Shown here: in pieces, positions 1 through 7,883 of the stretch | Layout: each line of letters opens with the position of its first letter | How positions within the stretch are numbered: position 1 is the first letter of the stretch | Assembly: GCA_033283175.1 (NCBI GenBank) | Contig: JAWMQM010000002.1 | Location: 372,001-436,000 of the forward strand | Direction: 5' to 3' | Length of the DNA stretch: 64,000 bases | Source of the DNA: Pseudomaricurvus sp033283175 | Lineage (GTDB): Bacteria > Pseudomonadota > Gammaproteobacteria > Pseudomonadales > Cellvibrionaceae | Made by a program: the position numbers and the translations under genes | The notes under the pieces: generated by a model | Database searches by the model: none | What the model saw: the letters and a program-made list of their open reading frames with translations, nothing else | What the model was told of the DNA's origin: nothing

Positions 1-256
1 CGACGCTGTCGATACCCGGCAGGAACTCTTCCCAGCTCTCGCTTTCGCAATCGGCGGAGAGGCCGGGCAGCAGGCCTTCACCCAGAGTTGGGGTGCCCAG
101 GATAAGGAAGTCAAAGGCGCTGAGCTCTTCGGCGGTGGCCTTGTTGACGTTTACAGGCTTGGCCATGATCTCGTCGTCAAACATCTTCTTGATCATTTTG
201 GCCACTTTGCGTGTTTTGCCGGTGTCAGTACCGAAAAATAGTCCGATCTTCGCCAT
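1..256 (-). CDS. Flavodoxin (partial, N-terminal part only)
   Basis: The reverse strand reads MAKIGLFFGTDTGKTRKVAK, followed by a segment ending in LILGTPTLGEG. This is the FMN phosphate-binding loop (here TDTGKTRKVA) and the second FMN loop of long-chain flavodoxins, which are small cytoplasmic one-electron carriers. About 85 residues are present; the C-terminal half lies beyond the left edge of the window. The ATG at 256-254 begins right at the family's conserved N-terminus, so the start is firm. The upstream side is a 700-base intergenic region, so the gene is transcribed away from the rest of the window. The flavodoxin subtype (nif-type or housekeeping) cannot be settled from this fragment. 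Confidence 0.9.
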   Translation of the reverse strand, partial: MAKIGLFFGTDTGKTRKVAKMIKKMFDDEIMAKPVNVNKATAEELSAFDFLILGTPTLGEGLLPGLSADCESESWEEFLPGIDSV

Positions 257-780
257 GGTCTGTCCTCTTTACATTCCTGTCGCTGGTCACATCAATTCAA
301 CGTTCAGCCTGCGAACAGGCCAGACGCGTTACACCATAATCCTGGTGCCTGAAGGGAGAATTGCACGTCGTGTGCCATTGGTTGGTGGTTAGATTTTCTC
401 TTTTAACTAATTGATATATATAGGGAAATAATTCATGAAAAAGAGGGGTGGAGGCTTGCTTGTTGTGAAGCTGACAGGCTTCGTTCCGCGTTTTTGGGCC
501 TATTGTTGCAAACTCGACAGCCAAATCGTGGCGGCCGGTTAGTGGTCAGGCCATTACCGAAGGCTGTGTGTCAAAACCGACAAAAGCGCGTGAATTTATT
601 TTTGTTCGTCAGCGGGGAATGATGGCGAGGCAGGGGAGACTGCCGGGCTTGCAGCGCGGCGGCAAAACAATTGAGGGCTGGAGGTACCCCCTCCTGAAAT
701 GGTTTATTTAAGGTATATATTTATTCCAAATTGATATCGGGAGCCTTCATTTTTCTGTCATGAACTTTGCTTAACTTACT
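257..780. other. Intergenic region upstream of flavodoxin, no gene seen
   Basis: The short reading frames here have no family signature and poor start contexts. The segment 400-430 is AT-rich and could carry the flavodoxin promoter. A small inverted repeat (GGAGGTACCCCCTCC, about 680-694) is present. I looked for a Fur-box-like GATAATGATTATC word ahead of the flavodoxin and saw none. Confidence 0.5.
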
Positions 781-970
781 CTTGAGGGTCAAAACCCGTT
801 CGTACGCCAGCTACAGCTGCCGGCCACCAGGTCCGCAAGCCGCAGGCGCAGCGATAGGGGGCCCGGGGTGACTGGCCAACCGCAGTAGTCGGGGAAAGGA
901 ACTCCCTGCAGTTTGTCCGGTCAAATGAGCTGTCCTAAGTGGTGCAACCGATATTTATAGGGTAATTATC
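781..970 (+). ncRNA. Candidate structured leader RNA upstream of a micro-ORF
   Basis: This roughly 190-base stretch is much richer in GC than the AT-rich DNA before it and contains several nested complementary segments. There is a GGGT-CAAA-ACCC hairpin near 786-797, a CAGCT/AGCTG repeat near 810-819, and GGCCA (822-826) pairing with TGGCC (873-877) around an inner GGTCC/GGGCC pairing. A GGGA...TCCC hairpin near 892-905 carries AAGGAA in its loop, a CsrA/RsmA-like GGA context. It ends about 40 bases before the ATG of the acidic micro-ORF. I compared it by eye with cobalamin, SAM, glycine, c-di-GMP-I, TPP, guanidine, ZTP and Moco riboswitch consensus words and found no match. It is a candidate only. 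Confidence 0.3.
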
Positions 971-1057
971 ATGCAAGACTATCTGGAAGAGTTGCTGGAC
1001 GACGCATACGAAGAGTATGAAGACGACGCTTGGTCTGATGACTATTGCGAAGTTTGA
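971..1057 (+). CDS. 28-aa highly acidic micro-ORF
   Basis: ATG at 971, TGA at 1055-1057. The peptide starts MQDYLEELLDDAYEEYEDD and ends AWSDDYCEV. Of 28 residues 13 are Asp/Glu and none is Lys/Arg; it also has four Tyr, one Trp and one Cys. AGGG at 959-962 lies 8 bases before the ATG, a reasonable ribosome-binding site, and an in-frame TGA at 926-928 rules out a much longer N-terminus. It has no signal peptide and no membrane segment. I recognise no family. It could be a leader peptide, a small regulatory protein, a RiPP-like precursor or a chance frame; the strongly biased composition and RBS favour real translation. Confidence 0.4.
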   Translation: MQDYLEELLDDAYEEYEDDAWSDDYCEV

Positions 1058-1453
1058 CGTTTCGGCTTAACCCAAACCTGCGGGGAGACAATCTGCGTGC
1101 AACGAGCACTGCAGGTCACTCCCTGCCATATATCCCCCCCTTTGAATCCCGTTTCTCGACTGCCTTTAGTGCTCGAAATTGGTGCGGCCAGAGGTTCCTG
1201 TATCAAACTGGTGCGCCTGCGCCAGCCAAATAGCCTGTCAATCTCTCGACCTTGCCGCGGTTACCGTTTCCGGCTGCTATTCTTTTGCCGACGGCATCAC
1301 AGATAGAATGTCGCCCGCGACGGATAATGCGAGAGAAAGCAGACGTCCGCCCAATACACTCTTACGTCATCGGGCAGGGGGCATGAAGCCGGCAAAACCC
1401 GCTTACCGAGCCCATCATCATCGTCAGGTTCAGAGACTTCAGAGCAACAGATT
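1058..1453. other. Intergenic region, no supported gene
   Basis: The 396 bases between the micro-ORF and the coiled-coil gene hold only overlapping short frames without recognisable sequence. No clear rho-independent terminator or canonical promoter was seen. Confidence 0.4.
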
Positions 1454-2794
1454 ATGCGGGTACTTACTGAAAACGCCGAGGCGATTTACCTGTTTGACGA
1501 CGACAGTTCACCCCGGGAAATGCTGTATCAGGAGTTCGAAGCCGTACTGGACGGGTTTGTTCCCATGCCTGAGTACGCCGGGCGCAGCATTCGAGCCGTT
1601 TACGTGAAAATTGGCCCGGGCCCGGCGGCAAGGGCTGCCGTTTTTTTCCTGATCGATTTCGACCAGCATGGCCAGGCTGACAGGCGCTGGAACCTGCCCA
1701 TCGGGCAGCTGGCGGCCATATCACCGGAAGGCCCTGACATGGGAGGCGGGCCGATTCGACTGGCCTGCCGCAGTCAGTGCGCTATTGCCTGGCACAAACA
1801 GCAGCTCTGGGATCCTCGCATGGATGCCCAGTGCAACCACCTGGCGCTGATCAAAAAAGCGGTGCAGCGCAATCGACTCGGTCTCAGCTTCGAAGGCGCC
1901 CCCGACGTGCCAACCTTACAAGCTGAATCCCCCGCAAAACACAACCAAACACAGGCTGCCGCCCAGGAATCACCCCGTGAGCAGGCCTTGCGCCTGAAGC
2001 TGGCGCAAGCCATCAAGGAGTCCAGGTTGCGGGTGGCGACCCTGCAGGAGCATCACCGGGAACAGCTGGACCAGTTGAAGCAGCAGCACACCGGTACCTT
2101 GCAGGCACAGCAGACCAGGGCGTTGCAATTGCAACAGCAGTTGCAGGAGAGTCAGGAGCAGGCGACCCGGCTGGCGGCAGAGCGCAGCCGGCAGGAGGAG
2201 AAGCTCAACAGCCTGCGGGACTACTTTGAGCAGCGTCTGGAGAACGCCAATAACGTGGATGCCAGTGCTCTCGCCAGCCTCAAGAATCAGCTGGAAAGCA
2301 GCAAGCAATTGGAGCTGGAGCACCTGCAGCGGGAGTACGGCGAGCAGCTACAGCGCAAGGAGATCGAACTGATGTACCAGAGCACCCAGGTGGCTGGTCT
2401 GCAGGATGAGATCCGGAGACTGCAGCGGGACAAGCAGGAACTGCTCAACGCCAGTGGCCACAACCTGTTGGATAAGATGCACGCCAGTGGCATCAGTTTT
2501 GTGACCTTCCAGCTCGGCGCCGGGCACATGACCCTGCCCGTGGATGATGTCGGTGCGTTTATGGAAAATCGCGACGCTTATGTCGCGACTCGCTGTCAGG
2601 TGAGTGAAGATCAGTTGCGACTGTGGCGCGAGCATTATCACAGCCCGGCGTGTCAGGCTGAACTGGCAGATGGCAGTCGCTGCGGTGCCGCAGTGACACG
2701 CATCGACAAGCCGGCAGCGTTTGCCGATGGCATCAGCAATCGCTGTCAGCAGCATCAGCGCCTGGTGTCTGGCAGCCAGTCCCAATCAGCCTAG
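1454..2794 (+). CDS. Coiled-coil protein of unknown function
   Basis: 446 residues in three parts. An N-terminal globular domain (about 1-150) starts MRVLTENAEAIYLFDDD and includes a strand-rich RAAVFFLIDF segment. A long Gln/Glu/Leu-rich coiled coil (about 175-330) consists of runs such as LQQQLQESQEQATRLAAERS. A compact C-terminal domain (about 335-446) carries four Cys (in CQVSED, ACQAEL, SRCGAA and RCQQH), possibly a metal site. There is no signal peptide. The product looks like a cytoplasmic scaffold-type protein. I do not recognise a named family; automated pipelines tend to label such proteins chromosome-segregation-like on the coiled coil alone, which is weak evidence. The start has no obvious Shine-Dalgarno. 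Confidence 0.75.
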   Translation: MRVLTENAEAIYLFDDDSSPREMLYQEFEAVLDGFVPMPEYAGRSIRAVYVKIGPGPAARAAVFFLIDFDQHGQADRRWNLPIGQLAAISPEGPDMGGGPIRLACRSQCAIAWHKQQLWDPRMDAQCNHLALIKKAVQRNRLGLSFEGAPDVPTLQAESPAKHNQTQAAAQESPREQALRLKLAQAIKESRLRVATLQEHHREQLDQLKQQHTGTLQAQQTRALQLQQQLQESQEQATRLAAERSRQEEKLNSLRDYFEQRLENANNVDASALASLKNQLESSKQLELEHLQREYGEQLQRKEIELMYQSTQVAGLQDEIRRLQRDKQELLNASGHNLLDKMHASGISFVTFQLGAGHMTLPVDDVGAFMENRDAYVATRCQVSEDQLRLWREHYHSPACQAELADGSRCGAAVTRIDKPAAFADGISNRCQQHQRLVSGSQSQSA

Positions 2795-2844
2795 TTTCAG
2801 CAGTGTCTCGCCGACAGATGAGCGGGGTGCTGGAGTGCGATGTT

Positions 2845-3831
2845 ATGCAGAGTGCAGTTGCCGGCGACGGGATAGGAATACTGCTCAGTGGGTCAGCAGC
2901 GCAGCTCGCCGGGCGCGTGGGCCTGACCAGGGTAGAGCACCCGCTGTTCGAAAAAGCGGGTGTGGCACTTTGCTTCAAGCGTGATGACCAGCTGCACCCG
3001 ATAGCGTCGGGCAACAAACTGTACAAGCTGTGGGGGCATCTGCAGCTGGCTCGACAACAGGGTGCCCGCGGGCTCTGCTCCTTTGGGGGTTATTACTCCA
3101 ATCACCTGCATGCGCTGGCGTGGATGGGCAGGGCGCTGCACTTGCCAACAGTAGGTTTCGTACGGGGCCATGAGCCCCGGCGGTTGTCTGCGACGCTGCA
3201 GGATTGCCAGCGCTGGGGTATGGAGTTGCGCTTTCTCAGTCGCCTCGATTACCGGGCCGCCTGCGATGGGCGCGTCAGTGTGGTTCCGCAAGGCTATTAC
3301 CCTGTACCTGAAGGTGGTGGCGGTGCCCCTGGGTTGGTGGGGTGCCGGGCACTGGGGCAGTGGCTGGGCAGTGAGTTACAGCAAGGGGATTGCCTGTGCC
3401 TGGCCACCGGCACCGGCACCACGCTGCGGGGGATTCTGCAGGGCCTTGAAGCGGGCCTGACGCGGCCTGAGATCATGGCGTTTGCGGCGTTGAAGCTGGG
3501 GTCCGAGTCAGCCGGTTATGGGCAGCAGCTGTTGCAGGGCCTGGCACCGGCGTGGGCCGGCAGCGTTACGCTGCGGGACGAACAGCGATTTGGTGGGTTT
3601 GGTCGGGTTAACCCGGAGTTATTGGAGTTTATGGTCGATTTTGAAACACAAACCGGGGTTGCTCTTGACCCGGTCTATACCGGGAAAATGTTGCACGCTA
3701 TCTGCCAGCTGGTCGAGCGTGGTCACTGGAGTCGCGGGCAGCGTGTAGTGGTACTGCACAGTGGTGGCCTGCAGGGGCGGCGCGGAGTGGCGGGGCTTGA
3801 CAGCACTGTGGTTGCGGGAGCGTGGGCATGA
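2845..3831 (+). CDS. PLP-dependent ACC deaminase / D-cysteine desulfhydrase family enzyme
   Basis: Fold-type II PLP enzyme. The PLP lysine lies in FKRDDQLHPIASGNKLYKL, followed by CSFGGYYSNHLHALA (the Ser/Asn loop of the family) and a glycine-rich phosphate loop near CLATGTGTTLRGIL. Members act on small amino acids such as D-cysteine or 1-aminocyclopropane-1-carboxylate; several gammaproteobacterial members have no proven substrate. The ATG at 2845 follows GGAG at 9 bases. In-frame GTG 2803 and ATG 2818 upstream are alternatives without a good RBS. The stop overlaps the next gene's start (ATGA), so the two are probably translationally coupled. Confidence 0.8.
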   Translation: MQSAVAGDGIGILLSGSAAQLAGRVGLTRVEHPLFEKAGVALCFKRDDQLHPIASGNKLYKLWGHLQLARQQGARGLCSFGGYYSNHLHALAWMGRALHLPTVGFVRGHEPRRLSATLQDCQRWGMELRFLSRLDYRAACDGRVSVVPQGYYPVPEGGGGAPGLVGCRALGQWLGSELQQGDCLCLATGTGTTLRGILQGLEAGLTRPEIMAFAALKLGSESAGYGQQLLQGLAPAWAGSVTLRDEQRFGGFGRVNPELLEFMVDFETQTGVALDPVYTGKMLHAICQLVERGHWSRGQRVVVLHSGGLQGRRGVAGLDSTVVAGAWA

Positions 3832-4946
3832 ACCGTTCTGCGGTGGTGACCGGGGATACGGCCAGATTGCAGGTCAGCCCCGAGTCCCTGAATACCCTGG
3901 TACCACTGGGCAGCCTCAGCCCGGGACAGCGTCAGGCGCTGCTGCAGGAGAGCGATACGCTCTATCTGTTTCCCGGGGATACCCTGTTTGAGAGTGGTCA
4001 GTTCGACAGCAGCGAATTTTTTCTCCTCAGTGGTGACGTAGCCCTAACTGACGCCGCCGGCAAGCGCAGCCTGGAAAAGGGGCGCACATCCCTCGGGCCT
4101 CTCTCTCCCATGTTGCCTCGCCGGCATCGTGCCCAGGTGGTAGCGGATGCGGTGGTTCTCAAGATTAACCGCCAGCGACTGGACGAGTTGCTCAGCTGGA
4201 GCCAGGTGGCCGAACACCTGCGATTGGCGGCGGTGACGGGGCCTGGCAGTGAAACCGGCAACCTGTGGCTGGATCGTCTGCTGGGCTCTAACCTGTTTTT
4301 CAAGGTCTCGCCCACCAATATTGGCCGTGTTGTGCAGAAGCTGGAGCCGCGGGAGGTGCGTGCCGGCGAAGTCATTATCCGCGAAGGTGAGGCGGGTGAC
4401 TGCTGCTACTTTGTGCAGAGCGGTGAGGCCCGGGTCAGTCGCGGAGCAGCGGCAGAGACCCTGGCGGTAGTGGGTGCAGGCCACTGTTTTGGGGAGGATG
4501 CTCTGCTCAAGGAGTCTCCGCGTAACGCTACCGTGACCATGGTCAGTGATGGCGTGTTGTTGGTGTTGCAGCAACAGGATTTTCTCTCCCTGTTGCGGGA
4601 GCCGGAAGTGGCTCTCTGCACCTTGCCCCAGACCGTTGATGAGCGGCGGGTGTTGCTGGATGTGCGCACCCAGGGTGAGTACAGCACCGGCCACCTGCCG
4701 CAGGCGGCCAGCCTGCCATTGCACCTGCTGTCACTGAAGTCGCGCCTGCTCTCAAGCGACGTGAGCTACGCGGTCTACTGCAGTACCGGTCGGCGTGCGC
4801 GACCCGCCTCTCTGTTCCTGCAGCAGCAAGGTTTCGACGTCAAGGTGTTACAGCCGGGCCTGATGGAGTTGGTGGACCAGTTTCCGCAGGCCGCGCTGAC
4901 GCGACAGGATCACCTCTTGCGCAATGGTGTCATTGACCAGGGGTAG
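3828..4946 (+). CDS. Tandem cyclic-nucleotide-binding-like domains fused to rhodanese
   Basis: 372 residues from ATG 3828, which overlaps the preceding stop and follows GGGAG. Residues about 15-125 and 130-250 are two cNMP-binding/CRP-type beta-rolls; the second has REGEAGDCCYFVQSGEARV and the phosphate-cassette-like FGEDALLKESPRNATVTM. Residues about 265-350 are a rhodanese domain (LLDVRTQGEYSTGHLPQA) with the active-site loop CSTGRRAR intact. There is no HTH, so it is not a transcription factor. Rhodaneses carry sulfane sulfur on the Cys. Coupling to a possible cysteine desulfhydrase next door suggests a sulfur-handling role gated by a nucleotide, which is inference. The first cNMP domain is poorly conserved. 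Confidence 0.82.
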   Translation: MNRSAVVTGDTARLQVSPESLNTLVPLGSLSPGQRQALLQESDTLYLFPGDTLFESGQFDSSEFFLLSGDVALTDAAGKRSLEKGRTSLGPLSPMLPRRHRAQVVADAVVLKINRQRLDELLSWSQVAEHLRLAAVTGPGSETGNLWLDRLLGSNLFFKVSPTNIGRVVQKLEPREVRAGEVIIREGEAGDCCYFVQSGEARVSRGAAAETLAVVGAGHCFGEDALLKESPRNATVTMVSDGVLLVLQQQDFLSLLREPEVALCTLPQTVDERRVLLDVRTQGEYSTGHLPQAASLPLHLLSLKSRLLSSDVSYAVYCSTGRRARPASLFLQQQGFDVKVLQPGLMELVDQFPQAALTRQDHLLRNGVIDQG

Positions 4947-4956
4947 TGGCCGGGGG

Positions 4957-5895
4957 TCAATTGGTATGCCCCCTGAACTCGGCCCCGGTAATCGCCGGCC
5001 AGTTGTCAGGCACAGCAAAGTAGCGTCGGACTTCGAAGTATTCACCGTTCTCCTGTTGCATCTGTGCCAGCTGCAAGGGGCGTGCATCCAGCGTTAATTG
5101 GGACTGCAATACACCAATAAGCTGCTGCTTGTCGAGCAGGTGCGATTTGGCGCTGCGCAGTGGCGCCAGCCACTGTCGGCGCTGCAGCAGTTGCCAGTGA
5201 CCCTCGGGCAGCTGCTGCAGATCACCACAGCGTAACCAGAATCCCCTGTCGTGGTTGGGCATAAGCAACTGCTGGTCGGGTGTCTGGAAGCGCTCCTGCA
5301 GAAGCGGGTAAAAAAGACGCCCGCGGGAGAGCAGGGCTGATCGCACCTTGAGGGCCTGCCAGTGTGGCGGCAGAGGGGCACTGTCCAGGCGCTCCGGCGC
5401 CAGTTGGCGTTCCATCAGGTGGTGCCATTTCAGGTCCAGCCGATCCCTGACCTCGGGGCCGTACCAACCGGCTGCGGTGCCACTGCCAGCGTCCAGGCCG
5501 AGGTAAAATTTCACCGCCAGTTCCGTGTGCAGCAACTCGTTGTTCCGCCAGCAGAGCGCGTCCGCTTCACCCAGTGTACGCCCGTGCTGGTGCAACTGCA
5601 GATTGAATACCCATTCTCCGCGTGTATCACCGCAGTGACGCCACCAGAATTGCCACAGGTGCTCAAAAATCAGTCCCAGTCGCCGTGAAGGGCACTGCTC
5701 CATCCAGTGCTCCAGCGGCTGCGGGTTGTGGTCAAGGTCGAGCAGTTGTTCTGCGATGGCTTGCTGCTGGCCGGGATTGAATGTGTCGCAGCCGGCACCC
5801 GGGGCCATCAAATCCGGGCTCAGCAGGCACCAGGCGAGATCACGCACCAACGGGTGCTGCAGCTTGCGCCAGAGCGGCGAGGAGGCGGTGATCAT
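4957..5895 (-). CDS. DUF1853 family protein
   Basis: 312 residues. The N-terminus HPLVRDLAWCLLSPDLM and the later LGLIFEHLWQFWW and LGEADALCW segments are those of the DUF1853 family, found mainly in gammaproteobacteria. The acidic/tryptophan-rich core with E-x-D and a downstream TELAVKFYLG is reminiscent of a PD-(D/E)XK-type nuclease fold, but that is a guess. It is convergent with the rhodanese gene (10-base gap) and divergent from nadK. Cytoplasmic; function unknown. Confidence 0.82.
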   Translation of the reverse strand: MITASSPLWRKLQHPLVRDLAWCLLSPDLMAPGAGCDTFNPGQQQAIAEQLLDLDHNPQPLEHWMEQCPSRRLGLIFEHLWQFWWRHCGDTRGEWVFNLQLHQHGRTLGEADALCWRNNELLHTELAVKFYLGLDAGSGTAAGWYGPEVRDRLDLKWHHLMERQLAPERLDSAPLPPHWQALKVRSALLSRGRLFYPLLQERFQTPDQQLLMPNHDRGFWLRCGDLQQLPEGHWQLLQRRQWLAPLRSAKSHLLDKQQLIGVLQSQLTLDARPLQLAQMQQENGEYFEVRRYFAVPDNWPAITGAEFRGHTN

Positions 5896-5904
5896 GGAGT
5901 GCTC

Positions 5905-5933
5905 CTGACGGGGTGGGTGTGAGTGGGTATAAT
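5905..5933 (+). promoter_or_regulatory. Sigma-70 promoter of nadK
   Basis: CTGACG at 5905-5910, a spacer of exactly 17 bases, then a perfect TATAAT at 5928-5933. It lies 38 bases upstream of the nadK ATG and in the gap to the divergent DUF1853 gene. Confidence 0.75.
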
Positions 5934-5970
5934 AGCCACCTTTAACGAGTACTGGGACAACAGTCTGGAT

Positions 5971-6852
5971 ATGTCAGAGTTTAATCGTATTGGCCTGGTA
6001 GGCCGGGCCGGCAGTGATCGTGCACTGGGCACGCTCAAGCGCCTGATCGCCTACCTGCAGGGCGCCGGGCTGGAAGTGGTGCTGGAAGAGGAGACGGCGC
6101 GCAGCCTGTCTGTGCCGGATCTGGAGGTCTCCAACAACGATACCCTGGGCAAAACCTGTGACCTGGTGATTGTGGTGGGTGGCGATGGCAGCCTGCTGGG
6201 CGCTGCGCGCTCGCTGTGCCGCCACAAGGTGCCGTTGCTGGGCGTTAACCGCGGCCGCCTGGGTTTTCTCACCGATATCAGCCCCAATGACATTGAGGCG
6301 CGGGTCGAAGAGGTGCTGGCGGGCAAATACATTATGGAAACCCGCTTCCTGCTGGATTCTTCCGTGGTGCGTCAGGGCGCTCTGGTCGGCACCGGCGAGG
6401 CGCTCAACGATGTGGTGATTCACCCGGGGCGATTTATTCGCATGATCGAACTGGAGCTCTACATCGACGGCCAGTTTGTCTATAGCCTGCGCTCCGATGG
6501 CCTGATTATCTCCACGCCCACGGGTTCCACCGCTTACGCCCTCAGCGGCGGTGGTCCCATTATGCACCCGAAGCTCGATGCCATCGTCATTGTACCGATG
6601 AACCCGCACACACTCAGCAGCCGACCGATTGTGGTGGATGGCAACAGCGAGATTCGTATCGTGGTGGGCGAGCACAACAGGGCCTATCCCCATGTCACCT
6701 GCGATGGCCAGAGTCACGTGGTGACCAATCCCGGTGACCAGATCCTGATCAACAAAAAGCCCCACAAGCTGCACCTGATTCACCCGCTTAATCACAACTT
6801 CTATGAAACCTGTCGCAGCAAATTGGGCTGGGGCAGTCACCTCGGAGAGTAG
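5971..6852 (+). CDS. nadK: NAD kinase
   Basis: ATP-dependent phosphorylation of NAD to NADP in the cytoplasm. The 293-residue product has the diagnostic VVGGDGSLLGAAR loop, NRGRLGFLTDI, and the NAD site TPTGSTAYALSGGGPIMHP, all in family order. The ATG at 5971 was chosen because it begins just before the conserved RIGLVGR strand; a GTG at 5923 lies inside the promoter and would overlap the -10 box. The next gene starts 14 bases downstream, so the two are probably cotranscribed. Confidence 0.96.
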   Translation: MSEFNRIGLVGRAGSDRALGTLKRLIAYLQGAGLEVVLEEETARSLSVPDLEVSNNDTLGKTCDLVIVVGGDGSLLGAARSLCRHKVPLLGVNRGRLGFLTDISPNDIEARVEEVLAGKYIMETRFLLDSSVVRQGALVGTGEALNDVVIHPGRFIRMIELELYIDGQFVYSLRSDGLIISTPTGSTAYALSGGGPIMHPKLDAIVIVPMNPHTLSSRPIVVDGNSEIRIVVGEHNRAYPHVTCDGQSHVVTNPGDQILINKKPHKLHLIHPLNHNFYETCRSKLGWGSHLGE

Positions 6853-6866
6853 GGTCGGGTAGTCGA

Positions 6867-7862
6867 GTGGTCACCGCATCGGAATCAGCAACAGACATTA
6901 TTGGCGACGTTCACGGCTGCTGTGATGCGCTTGAGCGCCTGTTGCAGAAACTGGGTTATGAGCACGACGGTAGCTCCTACCACCATCCACAGGGTCGTCG
7001 CGCGGTTTTTGTCGGCGACCTGCTGGATCGTGGCCCGGCCATTCCGCAAACCGTGCAGTTGGTTAAGGCCATGTGTGACAACGGCAACGCCACCATGGTC
7101 ATGGGCAACCACGAATACCTGGCGCTGCGTAATGCCAGCGCCTGCCGCGAGTATATGGAGCACGGCTCCAGCAGTGCGCTGTCGGAGCGGCTGGTGCGCC
7201 TGATGCACGCCACCCTGGAGCAGTACCGCCACAACCTGCCAGCATGGGATGAGCTGATCGGCTGGCTGATGCGCCTGCCCCTGTTTGTTGAAAACCGCTG
7301 GTTCCGGGTGGTGCACGCCTGCTGGGACCAGGATCTAATTGACAATATCCTCCAGCAGTACGGCTCGGGTCAGATGAGCCCGCGTTTTTTCAGCGCGGCG
7401 CAGCGCCAGGGCAGCAGCGAGGCGCGCACCATTGACCGCCTTACCCGCGGCATTAACATTCCGCTACCGGAAGGCATGCAGGTGGAGGGCAAGGACGGTT
7501 TTGTGCGGCGTTTCTTTCGCACGAAGTTCTGGGCCAACAGTCCGCAGACCTACGGTGATCTGGTGTTTCAACCCGACCCGTTACCCTACGGACTGGATGA
7601 AGAACCGATTCAACAGCGCCACCAGGACGACCTGGTGTACTACCCGGGAGACGCTGTGCCGGTGTTTTTCGGGCACTACTGGTTAACCGGGCGCCCGGCG
7701 CCGTTGCGTCATAATATCGCCTGTCTTGACTACAGCGCCGTCAATTTCGGCCGCCTCACCGCCTATCGCTTTGACGGTGAAGAGAGTCTCAGCAGGGAAA
7801 AATTTGTGTGGGTGTATCACGACCCGACTATGGTGGACGACTCTGAACTCTACGATGAATAA
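6867..7862 (+). CDS. PPP-family metallophosphoesterase (ApaH-like)
   Basis: 331 residues with the three metallophosphatase signatures in order: DVHGCCDAL (GDxHG), VGDLLDRGP (GDxxDRG) and MGNHEYLAL (GNHE), then a metal-binding FGHYW near the C-terminus. These coordinate a di-metal centre in cytoplasmic Ser/Thr phosphatases and symmetrical diadenosine tetraphosphatases. At 331 residues it is longer than ApaH, so the substrate is open. It starts with GTG 14 bases after nadK and is followed 21 bases later by the rhomboid gene, suggesting one operon. Confidence 0.85.
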   Translation: MVTASESATDIIGDVHGCCDALERLLQKLGYEHDGSSYHHPQGRRAVFVGDLLDRGPAIPQTVQLVKAMCDNGNATMVMGNHEYLALRNASACREYMEHGSSSALSERLVRLMHATLEQYRHNLPAWDELIGWLMRLPLFVENRWFRVVHACWDQDLIDNILQQYGSGQMSPRFFSAAQRQGSSEARTIDRLTRGINIPLPEGMQVEGKDGFVRRFFRTKFWANSPQTYGDLVFQPDPLPYGLDEEPIQQRHQDDLVYYPGDAVPVFFGHYWLTGRPAPLRHNIACLDYSAVNFGRLTAYRFDGEESLSREKFVWVYHDPTMVDDSELYDE

Positions 7863-7883
7863 TTTTTTTGCAAAGGTGCAGGC

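Noticed and set aside
781..970. Known riboswitch (cobalamin, SAM, c-di-GMP-I, glycine, TPP, guanidine, ZTP, Moco)
   Set aside because: Individual words such as GACTGGCC recall SAM or SRP RNA, but the remaining conserved blocks are missing in each case.
1179..1607. 142-codon frame overlapping the start of the coiled-coil gene
   Set aside because: It overlaps the coiled-coil gene in another frame, and its composition (Arg/Pro/His rich) is that of out-of-frame GC-rich DNA.
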